Source: Meconema thalassinum
Taxonomy: Eukaryota > Arthropoda > Insecta > Orthoptera > Tettigoniidae
Direction: 5' to 3'
NCBI GenBank assembly: GCA_946902985.2
Contig: OX336397.1
Coordinates: 152,823,890 to 152,887,889 of the forward strand
Length of the DNA stretch: 64,000 nucleotides
In this document: positions 26,248 to 38,693 of the stretch, piece by piece
Layout: the number at the start of each line of letters is the position of its first letter
Numbering within the stretch: the stretch's first letter is position 1
Made by a program: the position numbers and the translations under genes
Notes under the pieces: generated by a model
What the model saw: only the letters and a program-made list of their open reading frames with translations
Databases searched by the model: none
What the model was told of the DNA's origin: nothing

Positions 26248-27029
26248 ACCTTCAGCCCCAAACTGAATCTCACTCATATCCACACTATTATTTAATTAAG
26301 CGTTATTAATTCATTATTGTTCCGAGAGAACTCAAAATATATTTGTATAGAAAGACTAATTAAAACCACAACGTTTCGAGTGGGTTAGATTATGTAGCTA
26401 AAGGTTGCATATGTCGATATTCCATTTTATGTCTATATGTGGGCGCTGTCCCAGTTTTAGGCAGATTTCATTAGAAAGCTACTTATTGCATTGGGTACTA
26501 TGTTGCGGCTTGGGGAATATGTCGACACATCTGCATGTTTCACATCCCCTGACACCAAACCACCGTCAGTTCAAAAGATTATTTAGAATTTATATATCTG
26601 TCTCTATCTTTCTCTTTATTAAGTCCGTTAGACCCATTTACAACAGATTGTACAGCGAGAGAATCAGACTGAGACTTCTGACTAGCTCCGGCACGAGAAA
26701 ATGAATCTCAGGTAATGTCGGGTGTTGGGAGAGGTTGTTTAAGAAACCACATCAGCAGGAAAAATAATTCTAAAAAATGAATAACCCACGCTTAAGTAAA
26801 ATTTTGCTGTAATGTATTATTATAGAATCAGATACCTATCCTAAGTCTATGAGGGGTTTAAATGGATATTCCATTTTAATCTAATATTATTCCTCCTGGA
26901 TGAGAAAGACACCCTAACTAATGTCTAGGATCCCCTCTAGAAGTTCTGTCAACATATAGGTTATGTTCAAAGCAAGCTAAGATCGTGGCGCGTAAATCAG
27001 TCCCTACGCAATTACAATCCCACTTAATA
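26248..27029. other. No gene recognised
   Basis: AT-rich stretch with one 99-codon chance ORF (26405-26704) lacking recognisable domains. Nothing further seen. Confidence 0.4.
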
Positions 27030-27263
27030 ATCTAATATATAAAAGTGAAAGTCTGTCTGTATGTATGTATGAATGTATGTATGTATGTGGATATGTTCCG
27101 TATACAAATTTACACCGTTTCACCAATCTCAACCAAATTTTGCACAATTATAGTTTAGAACCCAAAAGGAACGGCTGGCTACATGAATTTTCAATAGTCT
27201 TTCTCATTCTTCTGATTTCAGCCCTTTTGCACTCGAGCAAAGGCTAATTATATATATATATAT
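27030..27263 (+). mobile_element. Helitron-like fragment
   Basis: Begins TCTAATATATAAAAGTGAAA, the usual style of an animal Helitron 5' end, followed by a GTCTGTCTGTATGTATG stretch, and ends in a (TA)n run. It differs from the two Helitron families that follow. Confidence 0.45.
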
Positions 27264-27862
27264 ACCATACTAATATATAAAAATGAGATGGTGAGTGTCT
27301 GTCTTTCTGTCTGTCTGTCTGTCTGTCTGTGTGTTACCTAATAACGCAAGAACCACTGGTCCGATTTAAATGAAATTTTGCATGGATTTAGCTGAAATAC
27401 CAGGTTTACATATAGGATACTTTTAATTTCGATATTTTGCACTATTAAGAAATTGCGACCTTTTTAGTGACGTCACTACACCCTTTGATGTAAAAATTTC
27501 ATATTTCCATATCAAATAAAAAGAGAACGCTAAGAAATAGCGAACGTTTGATGGCACATATGAGCTAGGAAATTTAATTTCCTATCCGATGGGTCCTTAT
27601 CACTTTTCGTGTATCTCCAACGGTTAGCGAGTAAAAACCTACTTTTGTGACGTCACTACACCCTTTGGAAATTTCATATTTCAAATTTCAAATAAAAAGA
27701 GAACGCTAGGAAATAGCAAACTTTTGATGGTATACACGAGCTTTAGCATTTAATTTTCTATCCAAAAGGGTCTTAACACTTTTCGTGTATCTCCAACGAT
27801 TAGCGAGTAAAACCTAAATTTGTGCAATAAAACACGGTCAACACCGAGCGGTGCAGTATATC
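27264..27862 (+). mobile_element. Non-autonomous Helitron-like element X, copy 1
   Basis: Starts ATACTAATATATAAAAATGA, has a (CTGT)n stretch and two copies of a segment with GTGACGTCACTAC. Near its end lies a CACCGAGCGGTG hairpin, as Helitron 3' ends have. A second copy is at 30235-30797. No Rep/helicase coding is present. Confidence 0.6.
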
Positions 27863-30234
27863 TCTACATAATATAAAAAAGAAAATTTGTCTGTTTTTTT
27901 TTCTGAATTTCTACGGAAAATTGAGTTATTTACACGTTTCAGACTGTTTTATGATAGATGCGTGCGAAAATAATGTTTTGGTCTGTCTGTCTGTTTGTTT
28001 GATTGTCTGTGGACAACTTTGTTCCCTTATAACTCGAGAACAGCTGGGTGTATCTACGTAAAATTTGGTACAGATATCCATCAGAGGCACGACACTAATC
28101 ATTGATGTAACTCTTCTCTGAACCTCTCATAAAAGGGGGCATGCCCCCTTAAAATACATGCTGAAATAGGAGTAGAAGGACAAGACAAAGCTCTTTTTCA
28201 TCCCCTCAATGTGAGAGACAAAACTCGAGGGCCCTAAAACCACATTTTAAGGTCCTAAGTCCAACCGTTTTTGAGATATTCCCAGAAAACTAATTTCATT
28301 TAATAAACTAATGAACGAATACAAGCTGGTAACCATGGCAACAGATTCTCAGAGATCCATCTATTGCTGTAAGACGCAATGCAATTCCATTAATTACATT
28401 GGTGTGAAAGTTTGCAGACGGCTAGAAGGTTATCACGGAACCAAATTAAGCTGTAAATTTCATCAATACGTATAATGCGCTTAAGGGGGTCAAGGGGTAC
28501 ACTAGATTTTTTCACGCGATTTAAACCTGCGGGTGTGGTACGGCAGGTCTGTTATATTCCTATCCCTATATTATATTATTATTATTATATTATGGCGTAC
28601 AACGAGGAGACAAAGCCCCTCGGTGCCAGAAACAAAACTTGAGGGCCCTAAAGGGTCCTCGAAAACTTCATTATAAGGCTCTAAAACCAACAGTATCTGA
28701 AATATTCCCAGACAACTAATTTAATTTAATTTAACAAACTAATGAAGGAATGGAAATCGGTAACCATGACAACATTATCTCAAGGGGTGGCATCCAACTT
28801 TCCATCTATTTCTGTAAGAAGCAATGTCACTCCATTTATACCTTGCCACGGTGGGTGAGTGGATAGCGTGTCGGTCTACTAACCCTAAGATTGCCAGTTC
28901 ACTCCTGGCCGTGGTACGTGATTTTTGAAAGGCGGCAAAAATACGACTCGCATGTCATACGATGTTGGCATGTCAAAGAACCCATTTGAATTCAGTAGGC
29001 CGTGTTCTTAATGGCAAAAATTAATCTCAGGAGTTTCCGCCAACACAATGTTCCTCATTTCTCTACTAGAAACGCTATAGTGTTCAAGGAGCTTAGATAT
29101 CTACCCTCCCTGACTTTCATGGTGATTCAAGGAACAACGAAATTTCGACATGCAAGCTACCCTCTGGGTGTCAAATTATGAAGCTTGCACCCGGCATTCG
29201 AGGCCATACGATATTATTATTAGGCTAATCCATTTATTACATTTCTCTGAAAGTTTGCAAATGGCTATAAGGTTATCACGGGACCAACGTAGACTGTTTA
29301 ATTCGTCAAGGGGGTCAAGGGGTAACCTCGATTTTTTTCATGCAATTTCACGTGCGACATATAGTACAGAAAGTCTATTATATCTCCAAACAGCAACATT
29401 ATTTTCAAAAATTCCTGAATTGAATCAGCATTTTTTGCGTCTTTTAGGAATTTGGGCCATTTGAGGCTAAAGAACCCGAATTTTCATGCACCACAAGCCT
29501 TTATAATTTATGAAAGAGGTCTTCCTGTGTATGGGGACCTAACACAACGTAGAGGGTCATTTTTTATGTGAGGTGTATTGCGTTTCGTCTACAAGCCTTT
29601 CAATTCTATTTCACGTCAGGAAGTACACGTGAGGTGAATTTAGTTAGAGAGCACATTTTAACTAATCTTTTTTCTTTTTTTTTGTCGACAGACGGTTTCA
29701 TCGTAAGGATGATTTTGTTTGATACTGTATGGTAGATGTACCCATATTTGGATATCTGGGTGATATGTTGTAGACAATACAATTGTCTGTCTGTGTATCT
29801 TTATATATGCCTATAAATCGTGTTCGGATGCTTGGTGCATCGTAAAATTAGGTATGGTAAACATGAGTCAATACTCCAATCATTTATAAAACTCCTCACC
29901 GTACTTTTCATACAGTAGAAGGGTGGATATAGGGAAAAACGTCTCAAAATACATGCTAAAATAGGCGAAATATAAAAATTATCCTAGAAGGACGATCAAA
30001 GCATATGTTGCGCTTCTCAATGTGAGACACAAAATTCTCGAGTCTATAAGGGGTCTCCGAAAACCACATTTTAAGGCCCTTAAATTAACAGTGTGTGTGA
30101 TATTCCCAGAAAACTAACTTCGTTCTGATAAACTTATGAAGGAATGACAAACCGCTAACAATTGCAATATTAGCTCAATGGATAATGTCTGGTGTTAATA
30201 TATAACACCGTTTGAAGAACGGGTACTTCTGCTA
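27863..30234 (+). mobile_element. Non-autonomous Helitron A, copy 1
   Basis: The 5' end is TCTACATAATATAAAAAAG, with the expected TC. The 3' end near 30203-30234 carries the hairpin ACCGTTTGAAGAACGG followed by GTACTTCTGCTA. Removing a 390-bp SINE (28840-29229) and its duplicated target leaves about 1.97 kb, the same length as copy 2 without its insertions. It encodes no protein I recognise. This copy provides empty-site references for the insertions in copy 2. Confidence 0.8.
28840..29229 (+). mobile_element. tRNA-type SINE with 8-bp target duplication
   Basis: CCATTTAT flanks it at 28832-28839 and 29230-29237. The head CTTGCCACGGTGGGTGAGTG and a box B-like CCAGTTCACTCC lie near its start. 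The corresponding site in Helitron A copy 2 (about 33250) lacks it, confirming the insertion limits. Confidence 0.8.
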
Positions 30235-30797
30235 TATTAATATATAAAAAAATGAGATGGTGTGTCTGTTTTTCTGTCTGTCTGTGTGCTACTCAATAAC
30301 GCAAGAACCACTGGTCCGATTTAAATGAAATTTTGCATTGATGTAGCTGATTTACCAGGTTTACATATAGGATACATTTTATTTCGATATTTTGCACTAT
30401 TAAAAAATGGTGACCATTTAAGTGACGTCACTACACCCTTTAATCAAAACTTCATATTTCCTTATCATATAAAAAGAGAACCAACGCTAAGAAATAGCAA
30501 ACTTTTGACGGTATATACGAGCTTCACTTTTCGTGTTTCTCCAACGGTTAGCGAGTAAAACCCACATTTGTGACGTCACTACGCCCTTTGGTTTCCAAAT
30601 TTCATATTTCCATTTCAAATAAAAAGAGAACGCTAAGAAATAGCAACCTTTTGATGGCATACACGAGCTATAACATTCAATTTTCTATCCAAAAGTTCCT
30701 TATCACTTTTCGTGTATCGCCGACGGTTAGCGAGTAAAACCTAAATTTGTGCAACAAAACACGGTCAACACCGAACGATGCAGTATATCTCTACATA
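30235..30797 (+). mobile_element. Non-autonomous Helitron-like element X, copy 2
   Basis: Same family as 27264-27862: TTAATATATAAAAAAATGAG start, CTGTCTGTCTG run, paired GTGACGTCACTAC segments, and GGTCAACACCG end segment. It starts exactly at the 3' end of Helitron A copy 1, a head-to-tail arrangement often seen for Helitrons. Confidence 0.65.
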
Positions 30798-32298
30798 TAT
30801 AACAAGTAGTTCCGTGAAGAACCATACAGCCTATTTTCATATATCCTGCTCATGTTAATTGCCTCTATCAACATACAAAATTTCAGTTTATTTCTGTAAC
30901 AGATTCGTAGATATTGAGAACCGTCTAAATATTTCAGATGGTCGCCAGGTTGAATTTTTATTTTTGTACTATTACATTAAGATTATTGTGTACGTGTGGT
31001 ATTCAAACTTCAATCGCATGATTGGAACACAAGAAATAATAAAAACGAGATTTTAAAATTACGCACAGCAGCCATCTTGTGATTATGCAAACAATTGAAA
31101 TAAATTAGATGCCAGTGGATCAACATTTGTATAAGCATTTAATGTGCAACGTTTCACGGCACTCGGATAGTTAATTCGCGAGAAACGTCCATTTAAATAT
31201 TTATATTTCGCGTCGCCGCCATGTTGGATTTGTGCTCACCAGGTTACTGAAAGTTCTATAGGTGAACATATGTTCATAGTCTCTATGATCTTAAAATAAA
31301 TCAGTTTGGTTGCTGTAAAAGATTCATAGATATTGAGAACCGTCTAAATATTTCGGAAGCTCGCCATTTAGGAATATTATATGTATAGGCCATAGAGTTA
31401 TGTACCATTCGAGGACAATTATTGCCTAGGTTCATTATTCAAACTTTCACTTCGATCGCATGATTACGACACATGAAATAAAAACTTAATTTTAAAATTT
31501 CGCACAGCCGCCATCTTGAGGTTATGTAAACAATTGAATTAAATTAGATGGCAGTGCATTAGAATCTGAAAAGTCATTTACCGTACCACATTTCACTGCG
31601 CTCAGAGAATAAAATCACGAGAAAAGTATATTAAAATATTTCAAATTCGCTTGTTTGCCATGTCCGTTTTGTACTTTACAGGTTTATGAAATATACATAG
31701 GTCAACTAGTATCAGCGCCCTTTATCACCGTACAAAATTGCAGGGTGTTACCTGTAATAGTTTCGGAGATATAGAATGCTGGTGAAATATTTCGCACAGC
31801 CGCCATTTTGAGGTTATATAAACAATTGAACTAAATTAGACTCCAGCGCATTACAATGTGTATAAACATTTGCTGTACTAACTTTCATTACGTTTGGATA
31901 GTTAAATCGCGGGAAAAGTCTATTTAAAAGTCTCAACTTCGCTTGACTGCCATGTTGGTTTTGTAGTCACCAGGTTTTTGAAAGTCTCATAGGTGAACTT
32001 CTAGTAGTGCCCTTTATCACCGTACACAATTTCAGGGCGATATCGGTAATAGTTAAGGAGATATTGAATGCTAGTGAAATATTTCGCACAGCCGCCATGT
32101 TCGATTGGTGAGAAGTAACAAAATTTGAAGGACACGGTCGAGGTCGCCGGGAATAGTGCTATGAACTTACCGAGTTTCATTCAAATCGCTCCAGCCGTTT
32201 AGATTTTATTAGGGGACACACACACACACCTCACACACACACACACACACGGACAAAAGGTGATCTCATAAGCCTATTTTTTCAAAATTGAAAATAGG
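30798..32298. repeat. Diverged tandem repeats of 290-440 bp ending in a CA microsatellite
   Basis: The segment CGCACAGCCGCCATCTTGAG recurs near 31063, 31500, 31796 and 32086, each followed by AAACAATTGAA and AAATTAGA in the first three. The block ends with CTCCAGCCGTTTAGATTTT and a (CA)n run at 32218-32253, typical of a retroposon or Helitron tail. No coding is seen. Confidence 0.6.
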
Positions 32299-33570
32299 CT
32301 AAAAATGAAAGTTTGTCTGTTTTTTTTCTGAATTTCTACGGAAATTTGAGTTATTTACGCGTTTCATACTGTTTTATGACGGATGCGCGCGAACATATTT
32401 TTTTGTCTGTCTGTCTGTTTGTCTGTGGACAACTTTGTTCCCTTATAACTCGAGAACGGCTGGGTGTATCAACGTAAAATTTGGTACAGATATCCATCAG
32501 AGGCACGACACTAATCATTGATGTAACTTTTCTCTGTACCTCTCATTAAAGGGGGCATGCCCCCTTAATATACATGCTGAAATAGGAGTAGAAGGACGAG
32601 ACAAGGCTTATTTTCAGCCCCTCAATGTGAAATACAAAACTCGGGTTCCCTAAAACCACTTTTTAAGGTCCTAAGTCCAACCGTTTTTGAGATATTCCCA
32701 GAAAACTAATTTCATTTAATAAACTAATGAACGAATGCTAGCCGATAACCATGGCAACAGATTCTCAGAGGTCCATCTATTGCTGTAAGACGCAATGCAA
32801 TTCCATTAATTACATTAGTGTGAAAGTTTGCAAACGGCTAGATGGTTATTACGGAACCAAATTAAGCTGTAAATTTCATCAATACGTAAAATGCGCTTAA
32901 GGGGGTCAAGGGGTAGTCTAGAATTTTTTCACGCGATTTACACCTGCTGGTGTAGTATGGCAGGTCTATTATATTCCAAACCCTATATTATATTATTATT
33001 ATTATTACTATTATTATTATTATTATATTATGGCGTACAACGACGAGACAAAGCCTCTCGGTGCCAGAAACAAAACTCGAGGGTCCTCGAAAACTACATT
33101 ATAAGGCTCTAAAACCAACAGTTTCTGAAATATTCCCAGAAAACTAATTTAATTTAATTTAACAAACTAATGAAGGAATGCAAATCGGTAACCATGACAA
33201 CATTATCTCAAGGGGTGGCATCCAACTTTCCATCTATTTCAGTAAGAAGCAATTTATTACATTTATTACATTTCTGTGAAAGTTTGCAAATGGCTATGAG
33301 GGTATCACGGAACCAACGTAGACTGTATAATTCATCAATGCAATTAAGGGGGTCAAGGGGTAACCTAGAATTTTTTCATGCAATTTCACGTGCGACATAT
33401 CGTACAGAAGGTCTATTATATCTCCAAACAGCAACATTATTTTCAAATATTCCTGAATTGAATCAGCATTTTTTGCGGCTTTTAGGAATTTGGGCCATTT
33501 AAGACTAAAGAACCTGAATTTTATAATTCATAATGTTGAATTTTGGGCTTATGCCGTGTTTATTATATTA

Positions 33571-33621
33571 AAACTCAACGCGTTTCGAAAGAAACCATGC
33601 CTTTCTTCGTCAGGAATAATC
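33571..33621 (-). ncRNA. Hammerhead-core-like motif in Penelope 3' tail
   Basis: The minus strand reads CTGACGA, then a short A/T-rich hairpin, then CGAAAC, in the order of the conserved hammerhead core (CUGANGA ... GAAA). Hammerhead motifs are known in Penelope terminal repeats. Here helix II pairs imperfectly and leaves unpaired bases before GAAA, so this may be degenerate or coincidental. Confidence 0.25.
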
Positions 33622-33731
33622 TGGAATACGACAATGATTGCTAAGAGAAAGCAACAAAGAACATATAGAAGGTGCCCAAAGATGGACGCCATTATAGCCC
33701 CATGTTAGGGACAACGGAAAGCAGCAGTGAA

Positions 33732-35708
33732 TTACTTTCTCAGGGTTCTGATAATAGGTAGCCAGGATTCAATGAGATTGTAGCCGGTGTCGCGGTTGAA
33801 ATTATCTGGGTGTTGACGTATTTCAACCGCCTCCCTGATGATCCTGGGACGATATTGCTTTATACGGGCAAGAACATCCACTCCTTGGAACATGACATCA
33901 TGGCCAGGTGTTAATGCATGATCGGCAACAGCTGATTTATCAGGTTGAATGAGCCTGATACATCTATTATGTTCCTTAATGCGAGTGCATATTGTTCTCG
34001 AAGTCTGCCCGATGTAAACCTTGCCACAAGTACAGGGAACTCTGTAGATACCCGGTTGTTGCAATTTAGGCAAACTGTCCTTAGTTGGTCGCAGGAGTTG
34101 CCTAATCTTAACAGAAGTTCCAAATACAGTCCGTAGGTTGTACCGACGTAGGATTTTAGCAATACGATCCGTCGTGTTATGTATGTAAGGTAGGTAAGCA
34201 GTTCCTCTTACATCTCTTTTCTCAACTGACGTCCTATTATTATTTGTTGGTTTCAGAACCTTAGAGATCAAAGCCTTGCTATAACCGTTGCTCTCAAAGG
34301 TGGTTCGCAAGGTATTAATTTCTTCTTGTAAAGAAGACACTTCACAAATCCTCCTAGCCCGGGTAGTTAGAGTTGTAAGGATACCATGTTTCTGGGCAGG
34401 GTGATGGTGAGAACTTGCGTGGATATATCTATTGGTGTGTGTTGGCTTACGAAAAACGCTGTGTCCTAAAGATCCATCCTCTTTCTTGGTGACGAGAACA
34501 TCTAAAAACGGTATTTTGCCGTCAGATTCCTTTTCCATGGTGAAACAAATAGAAGGGTGCTGGAGATTAAGGTGATCCAGGAAATGTCTAAGATTTTCCT
34601 CACCTTCCGTCCAAACAACGAACGTGTCATCCACATAACGCCACCAGATCTTCGGTTTGAAAGGAGCCGACGACAAAGCTTTCTCTTCAAAGTTCTCCAT
34701 GAAGAAATTAGCCACAACAGGAGAGAGAGGACTACCCATGGCCACACCATCAGTCTGCTCATAAAAATTCCCATTCCATAGAAAGTAGGAGGAGGTCATG
34801 CAGTGATAAAAAAGTCTTGTGATGTCTTCAGGAAAAAAGCCATTAATGAGAGACATAACACCATCAATAGGAACTCTCGTAAACAGAGACACCACGTCGA
34901 GACTCACTAGGATATCACCCGGCTGAAGTGTTATAGCTTTCAACTTTTCCACGAAGTGTGTGGAATCCTTAATGTACGAAGGCGTATTACCCAGAAGCGG
35001 CTGAAGTAGTCTACCTAAGTATTTGGAAAGGGCATATGTAGGAGAACCAATCACACTAACAATAGGTCTAAGAGGAACATCTTCTTTATGTATTTTAGGA
35101 AGACCATAGAGTCTCGGAGGAATAGCATCCCCTGGAAGGAGAGTCTTCGCTGCATCCGCTGGAATAGATGATTGCTTGATCAATTTGACGGTGACATTTG
35201 AGTAGCGAGTAGTAGGATCACGACTATTAATCCTATATACAGGATCTGATAACAAAGACGAGATCTTGGAATCATAATCAACCTTATCCAACACCACTGT
35301 CGCGTTACCCTTGTCAGCGGGGAGAACGATAATATCAGAATTGTCCCTTAGATCTTTAAGTGCCCGGCTTTCGCCTTGTTTTAAGTTGGTGTTAGGTGGC
35401 TTAGCGTTCTTGAGAACTCTGGAACATTCTTGTCTGGCTTCCTCGGCCTCTTCAGGTGTGAGGTGATGTACCGAGGATTCTACAGATGTAATAAGTTCTT
35501 CAATAGGAATTCTTCTAGGCGCTACAGCAAAATTGAGACCTTTAGCGAGAACTGCCTGTTGGGTATCACTTAGGGGCATGCTGGACAAATTTACGACAAC
35601 CTTGTTAGCATCAAGTCTAATGGCTTGAGATTTCTGCATCTGACATAACCTATCATATTTGGAAATATGTCTTGCCCTCACCTGATCTAGAACGCTGTTA
35701 GCTTGCAC
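33732..35708 (-). CDS. Penelope-like reverse transcriptase with GIY-YIG endonuclease
   Basis: The product copies element RNA into DNA at a nick made by its own endonuclease. In the 658-codon ORF, residues 124-140 hold the IIVLPADKGNATVV block typical of this class; LYGLPKIHK is at 200-208; DGVAMGSPLSPVVANFF at 320-336; and the catalytic YVDD at 358-361. At the C-terminus GIYRVPCTCGKVYIGQTSR (553-571) is the GIY-YIG core, followed by R576, E579 and H580. The first codon is GTG, and the frame stays open upstream across the junction with the inverted copy, so the true N-terminus is missing. No internal stop is seen, so the ORF may be recent, although the 5' truncation makes it non-autonomous. 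Confidence 0.92.
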   Translation of the reverse strand: MQANSVLDQVRARHISKYDRLCQMQKSQAIRLDANKVVVNLSSMPLSDTQQAVLAKGLNFAVAPRRIPIEELITSVESSVHHLTPEEAEEARQECSRVLKNAKPPNTNLKQGESRALKDLRDNSDIIVLPADKGNATVVLDKVDYDSKISSLLSDPVYRINSRDPTTRYSNVTVKLIKQSSIPADAAKTLLPGDAIPPRLYGLPKIHKEDVPLRPIVSVIGSPTYALSKYLGRLLQPLLGNTPSYIKDSTHFVEKLKAITLQPGDILVSLDVVSLFTRVPIDGVMSLINGFFPEDITRLFYHCMTSSYFLWNGNFYEQTDGVAMGSPLSPVVANFFMENFEEKALSSAPFKPKIWWRYVDDTFVVWTEGEENLRHFLDHLNLQHPSICFTMEKESDGKIPFLDVLVTKKEDGSLGHSVFRKPTHTNRYIHASSHHHPAQKHGILTTLTTRARRICEVSSLQEEINTLRTTFESNGYSKALISKVLKPTNNNRTSVEKRDVRGTAYLPYIHNTTDRIAKILRRYNLRTVFGTSVKIRQLLRPTKDSLPKLQQPGIYRVPCTCGKVYIGQTSRTICTRIKEHNRCIRLIQPDKSAVADHALTPGHDVMFQGVDVLARIKQYRPRIIREAVEIRQHPDNFNRDTGYNLIESWLPIIRTLRK

Positions 35709-35721
35709 TGAAGAAATACGA

Positions 35722-36286
35722 TCAACTAAGGACAGTTTGCCTAAATTGCAACAACCGGGTATCTACAGAGTTCCCTGTACTTGTGGCAAGGTTTACATCG
35801 GGCAGACTTCGAGAACAATATGCACTCGCATTAAGGAACATAATAGATGTGTCAGGCTCATTCAACCTGATAAATCAGCTGTTGCCGATCATGCATTAAC
35901 ACCTGGCCAGGATGTCATGTTCCAAGGAGTGGATGTTCTTGCCCGTATAAAGCAATATCGTCCCAGGATCATCAGGGAGGCGGTTGAAATACGTAAACAC
36001 CCAGATAATTTCAACCGCGACACCGGCTACAATCTCAGTGAATCCTGGCTACCTATTATCAGAACCCTGAGAAAGTAATTCACTGCTGCTTTCCGTTGTC
36101 CCTAACATGGGGCTATAATGGCGTCCATCTTTGGGCACCTTCTATATGTTCTTTGTTGCTTTCTCTTAGCAATCAGTGTCGTATTCCAGATTATTCCTGA
36201 CGAAGAAAGGCATGGTTTCTTTCGAAACGCGTTGAGTTTTAATATAATAAACACGGCATAAGCCCAAAATTCAACATTATGAATAG
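35722..36286 (+). pseudogene. Inverted partial Penelope copy (GIY-YIG domain and 3' tail)
   Basis: Inverted duplicate of 33524-34089, nearly identical, coding in 35737-36078 for the last 113 residues of the Penelope protein with the GIY-YIG core. Differences include HALTPGQ for HALTPGH and NLSESWL for NLIESWL. It lacks the reverse transcriptase and is best read as the upstream half of the element's inverted terminal repeats, not a gene. Confidence 0.85.
36190..36240 (+). ncRNA. Same hammerhead-core-like motif, inverted copy
   Basis: Identical motif in the inverted Penelope repeat, CTGACGA at 36197-36203 and GAAAC at 36224-36228. It is conserved between the two copies only because the copies are recent. 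Confidence 0.25.
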
Positions 36287-36352
36287 TAATACGGGCCGTG
36301 AAAGTCTAAATGACAACCTGAATTTTCATACACCACAAGCTTTTATAATTTA

Positions 36353-38693
36353 CAAACTGTACCCGGCATGCGTTGCAATGCCAATCAAAGAAAGTGTTGG
36401 CGTTGAAATTCTGTTTCTTGAAGTGCTTTTGGATACGCAACATGTTAACTGCCTCTAAGCTATCGTAAAATGGATTTTCTAATTTAGAACCATTCGTTGA
36501 AGCGTGCACAACAACTTTCAAAAGTTTCATCGCTGTCACTCATTTGTTGAATCTACTCGTACGCTACCTGTTGTGAAATGGATTTACTAAGTCGAAACCC
36601 ATCCCTGGCGTGTACACAATAACTCATCAATGATTCATCGCAATCGGATCAATTGTATATGCACGTATACGGGGTTTTGTTTAAACGATTCGTGCGCTGT
36701 CACTCATTTGTTGAATCTACTCGTGCGCTACCTATTGAGAAATGTATTACTAAGTCGAAGCCCTTCCCTGGCGTGTACACAATAACTCATCAAGGTTTCA
36801 TCGCAATCGAAGAATGTTATATGAACGCAATATGGGATTTTGTTGAAACGCTTCGCGCGTCGTCACCCATTTGTTGCATCTACTCTTGCGCTACTTATTG
36901 TGAAATGGATTTACTAAATCCCCTTCCCTGGCGGGTACACAATAACTGATCAATGTTTCATCGCAATCGGATGAATAGTATATGAACGCATACCTGATTT
37001 TGTTTAAACGATTCGCGCTCCGTCACTCATTTGTTGAATCTACTCGTGCGCTACCTACTGTAAAATGTATTTACTAAGTTAGAAACCGTCACGTAAGTGT
37101 CCAAAACATCTCACCCAAGTTTCATCGCTATCGGACTAATGGGATATGAAGACATAGGGGACTGTATTGAAACGCTCCGCATGTCGTCGTTCATTTGTCG
37201 AATCTACTCGTGTGCTACCTACTGTGAAATGTATTTACTAAACCAGAAACCTTCCTTGGAGTGTCCACCATATTTCACCCAAGTTTCACCGCTAACGGCA
37301 GAATGGTATATGACATTATACGGGACTTTGTTGAAACACTTCGCGCGTCGTCCCTCATTTGTTGAATCAACTTGTGCGCTGCATATTGTATAGTGGATTT
37401 ACTAAGCCAGAAATTTTCCATGACGTGTACACAATATCTCACCCAAGTTTCATAGCTACGGACGAATGGTACATGAATGCATACGGGACTTGGTTGAAAC
37501 GCTTCACGTGTCGTCGCTCATTTGTTGATTCTACTCTTGCGCTACATATTGTAATATGGATGTACTCAGCCAGAAACCTTCCCTGGAGTGTACACAACAT
37601 CTCACCCAAGTTTCATCGCAATCGGATGAATGGTATGTGAACGTATACGGGACGTTGTCGAAACGCTTCGCGCGTAGTCACTCATTTGTTGAATATAAAC
37701 GTGCGCTTCGTATTGTAAAATGGATTTACTTAGCCAGAAACCTTTCCTGGAGTGTACACAACAATTCAACAAACATTTATCACTATCAGACGACTGGTAT
37801 ATGACTTTATACGGGACTTTGTTGAAACGCTTCGCGTGTCATCGCTCATTTGTTGAATCTACTGGTGCAATACCTATTGTAAAATGTATGTACTAAGCCA
37901 GAAACCTTCCCTGGAGTGTACATAACATCTCACCCAAGTTTCATCGCTATCGGATGAATGGTATATGAAATTATATGGGACTTTGTTGAAACGCTTCTTG
38001 CGCCGTTGCTCATTTGTTGATTCTACTCGTGCTCTACCTATTTTTAAAGGGATTTACTAAGCTAGAAACCTTCCCTGGAGTGCACACAAAATCTCAGCCT
38101 AGTTTCATCGCTATCGGACGAATGGTATATGAACGCAAACGTGACTTTGTTGAAATGCTTCGCGCGTCGTAGCTCATTTGTTGAATCTACTCGTGCGCTG
38201 CCTATTGTAAAGTGGATGTACTAAGCCAGAAAATTTCCCTGCAGTATACACAACATTTTACGCAAGTTTCATAGCTATCGGACGAATGGTATATGAATGC
38301 ATACGGGACTTTGTTGAAACGCATTTCGTGTCGTCGCTCATTTTTTGAATCTACTTGTGCGCTATCTACTGTGAAATGTATTCACTAATTTTGAAACCTT
38401 CACGTAAGTGTACACAACATCTCACCCAAGTTTCGTCGCTATCAGACGAATGGTATATGAACACATAAGGGACTTTGTTGAAATGCTTCGCGCATCGTCG
38501 CTCATTTGTTGAATCTACGCGTGAGCTGCCTAGTGTAAAATGGATTTACTAAGTCAGAAACCTTCCTTGGAGTGTACTCAACATCTCACCCAAGTTTCAT
38601 CGCAATCGGACGAATGGTATATGAACGCATAGGAGACATACATACCCACCCACAGACAAACTATCACGTTACATTGATTTTTATATATATAGA
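36353..38693 (-). mobile_element. Helitron H, copy 1, with 164-bp tandem repeats
   Basis: On the minus strand it starts TCTATATATATAAAAATC and ends GGGTACAGTTTG, inserted between A and T of ATTTA/TGAAAGAGG; the empty site is in Helitron A copy 1 near 29506. The 3' CTAG has mutated to TTTG. About 12-13 diverged units of 164 bp (spacing 163-165 bp between GAATGGTATATG motifs from 37301 to 38612) fill its interior. No protein is encoded. Confidence 0.8.

Larger units (their letters stand above)
33511..36326 (-). mobile_element. Penelope-like retroelement with 12-bp target duplication
   Basis: AACCTGAATTTT flanks it at 33511-33522 and 36315-36326; Helitron A copy 1 has the empty site (AACCCGAATTTT, about 29472). 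The element is 2792 bp. The minus-strand ORF occupies 33732-35708, and an inverted copy of its 3' end (35722-36286 versus 33524-34089) is fused directly upstream, so the element begins and ends with inverted long repeats. Inverted or tandem partial copies of this kind are usual for Penelope elements. Confidence 0.9.

Noticed and set aside
29150..29464. ORF of 104 codons, similar to that at 33170-33502
   Set aside because: The similarity comes from the two copies of Helitron A; neither has a recognisable domain, and the start lies in the inserted SINE in one copy.
34502..34774. Extra ORFs overlapping the Penelope coding region
   Set aside because: They are shadows in other frames of the reverse transcriptase.
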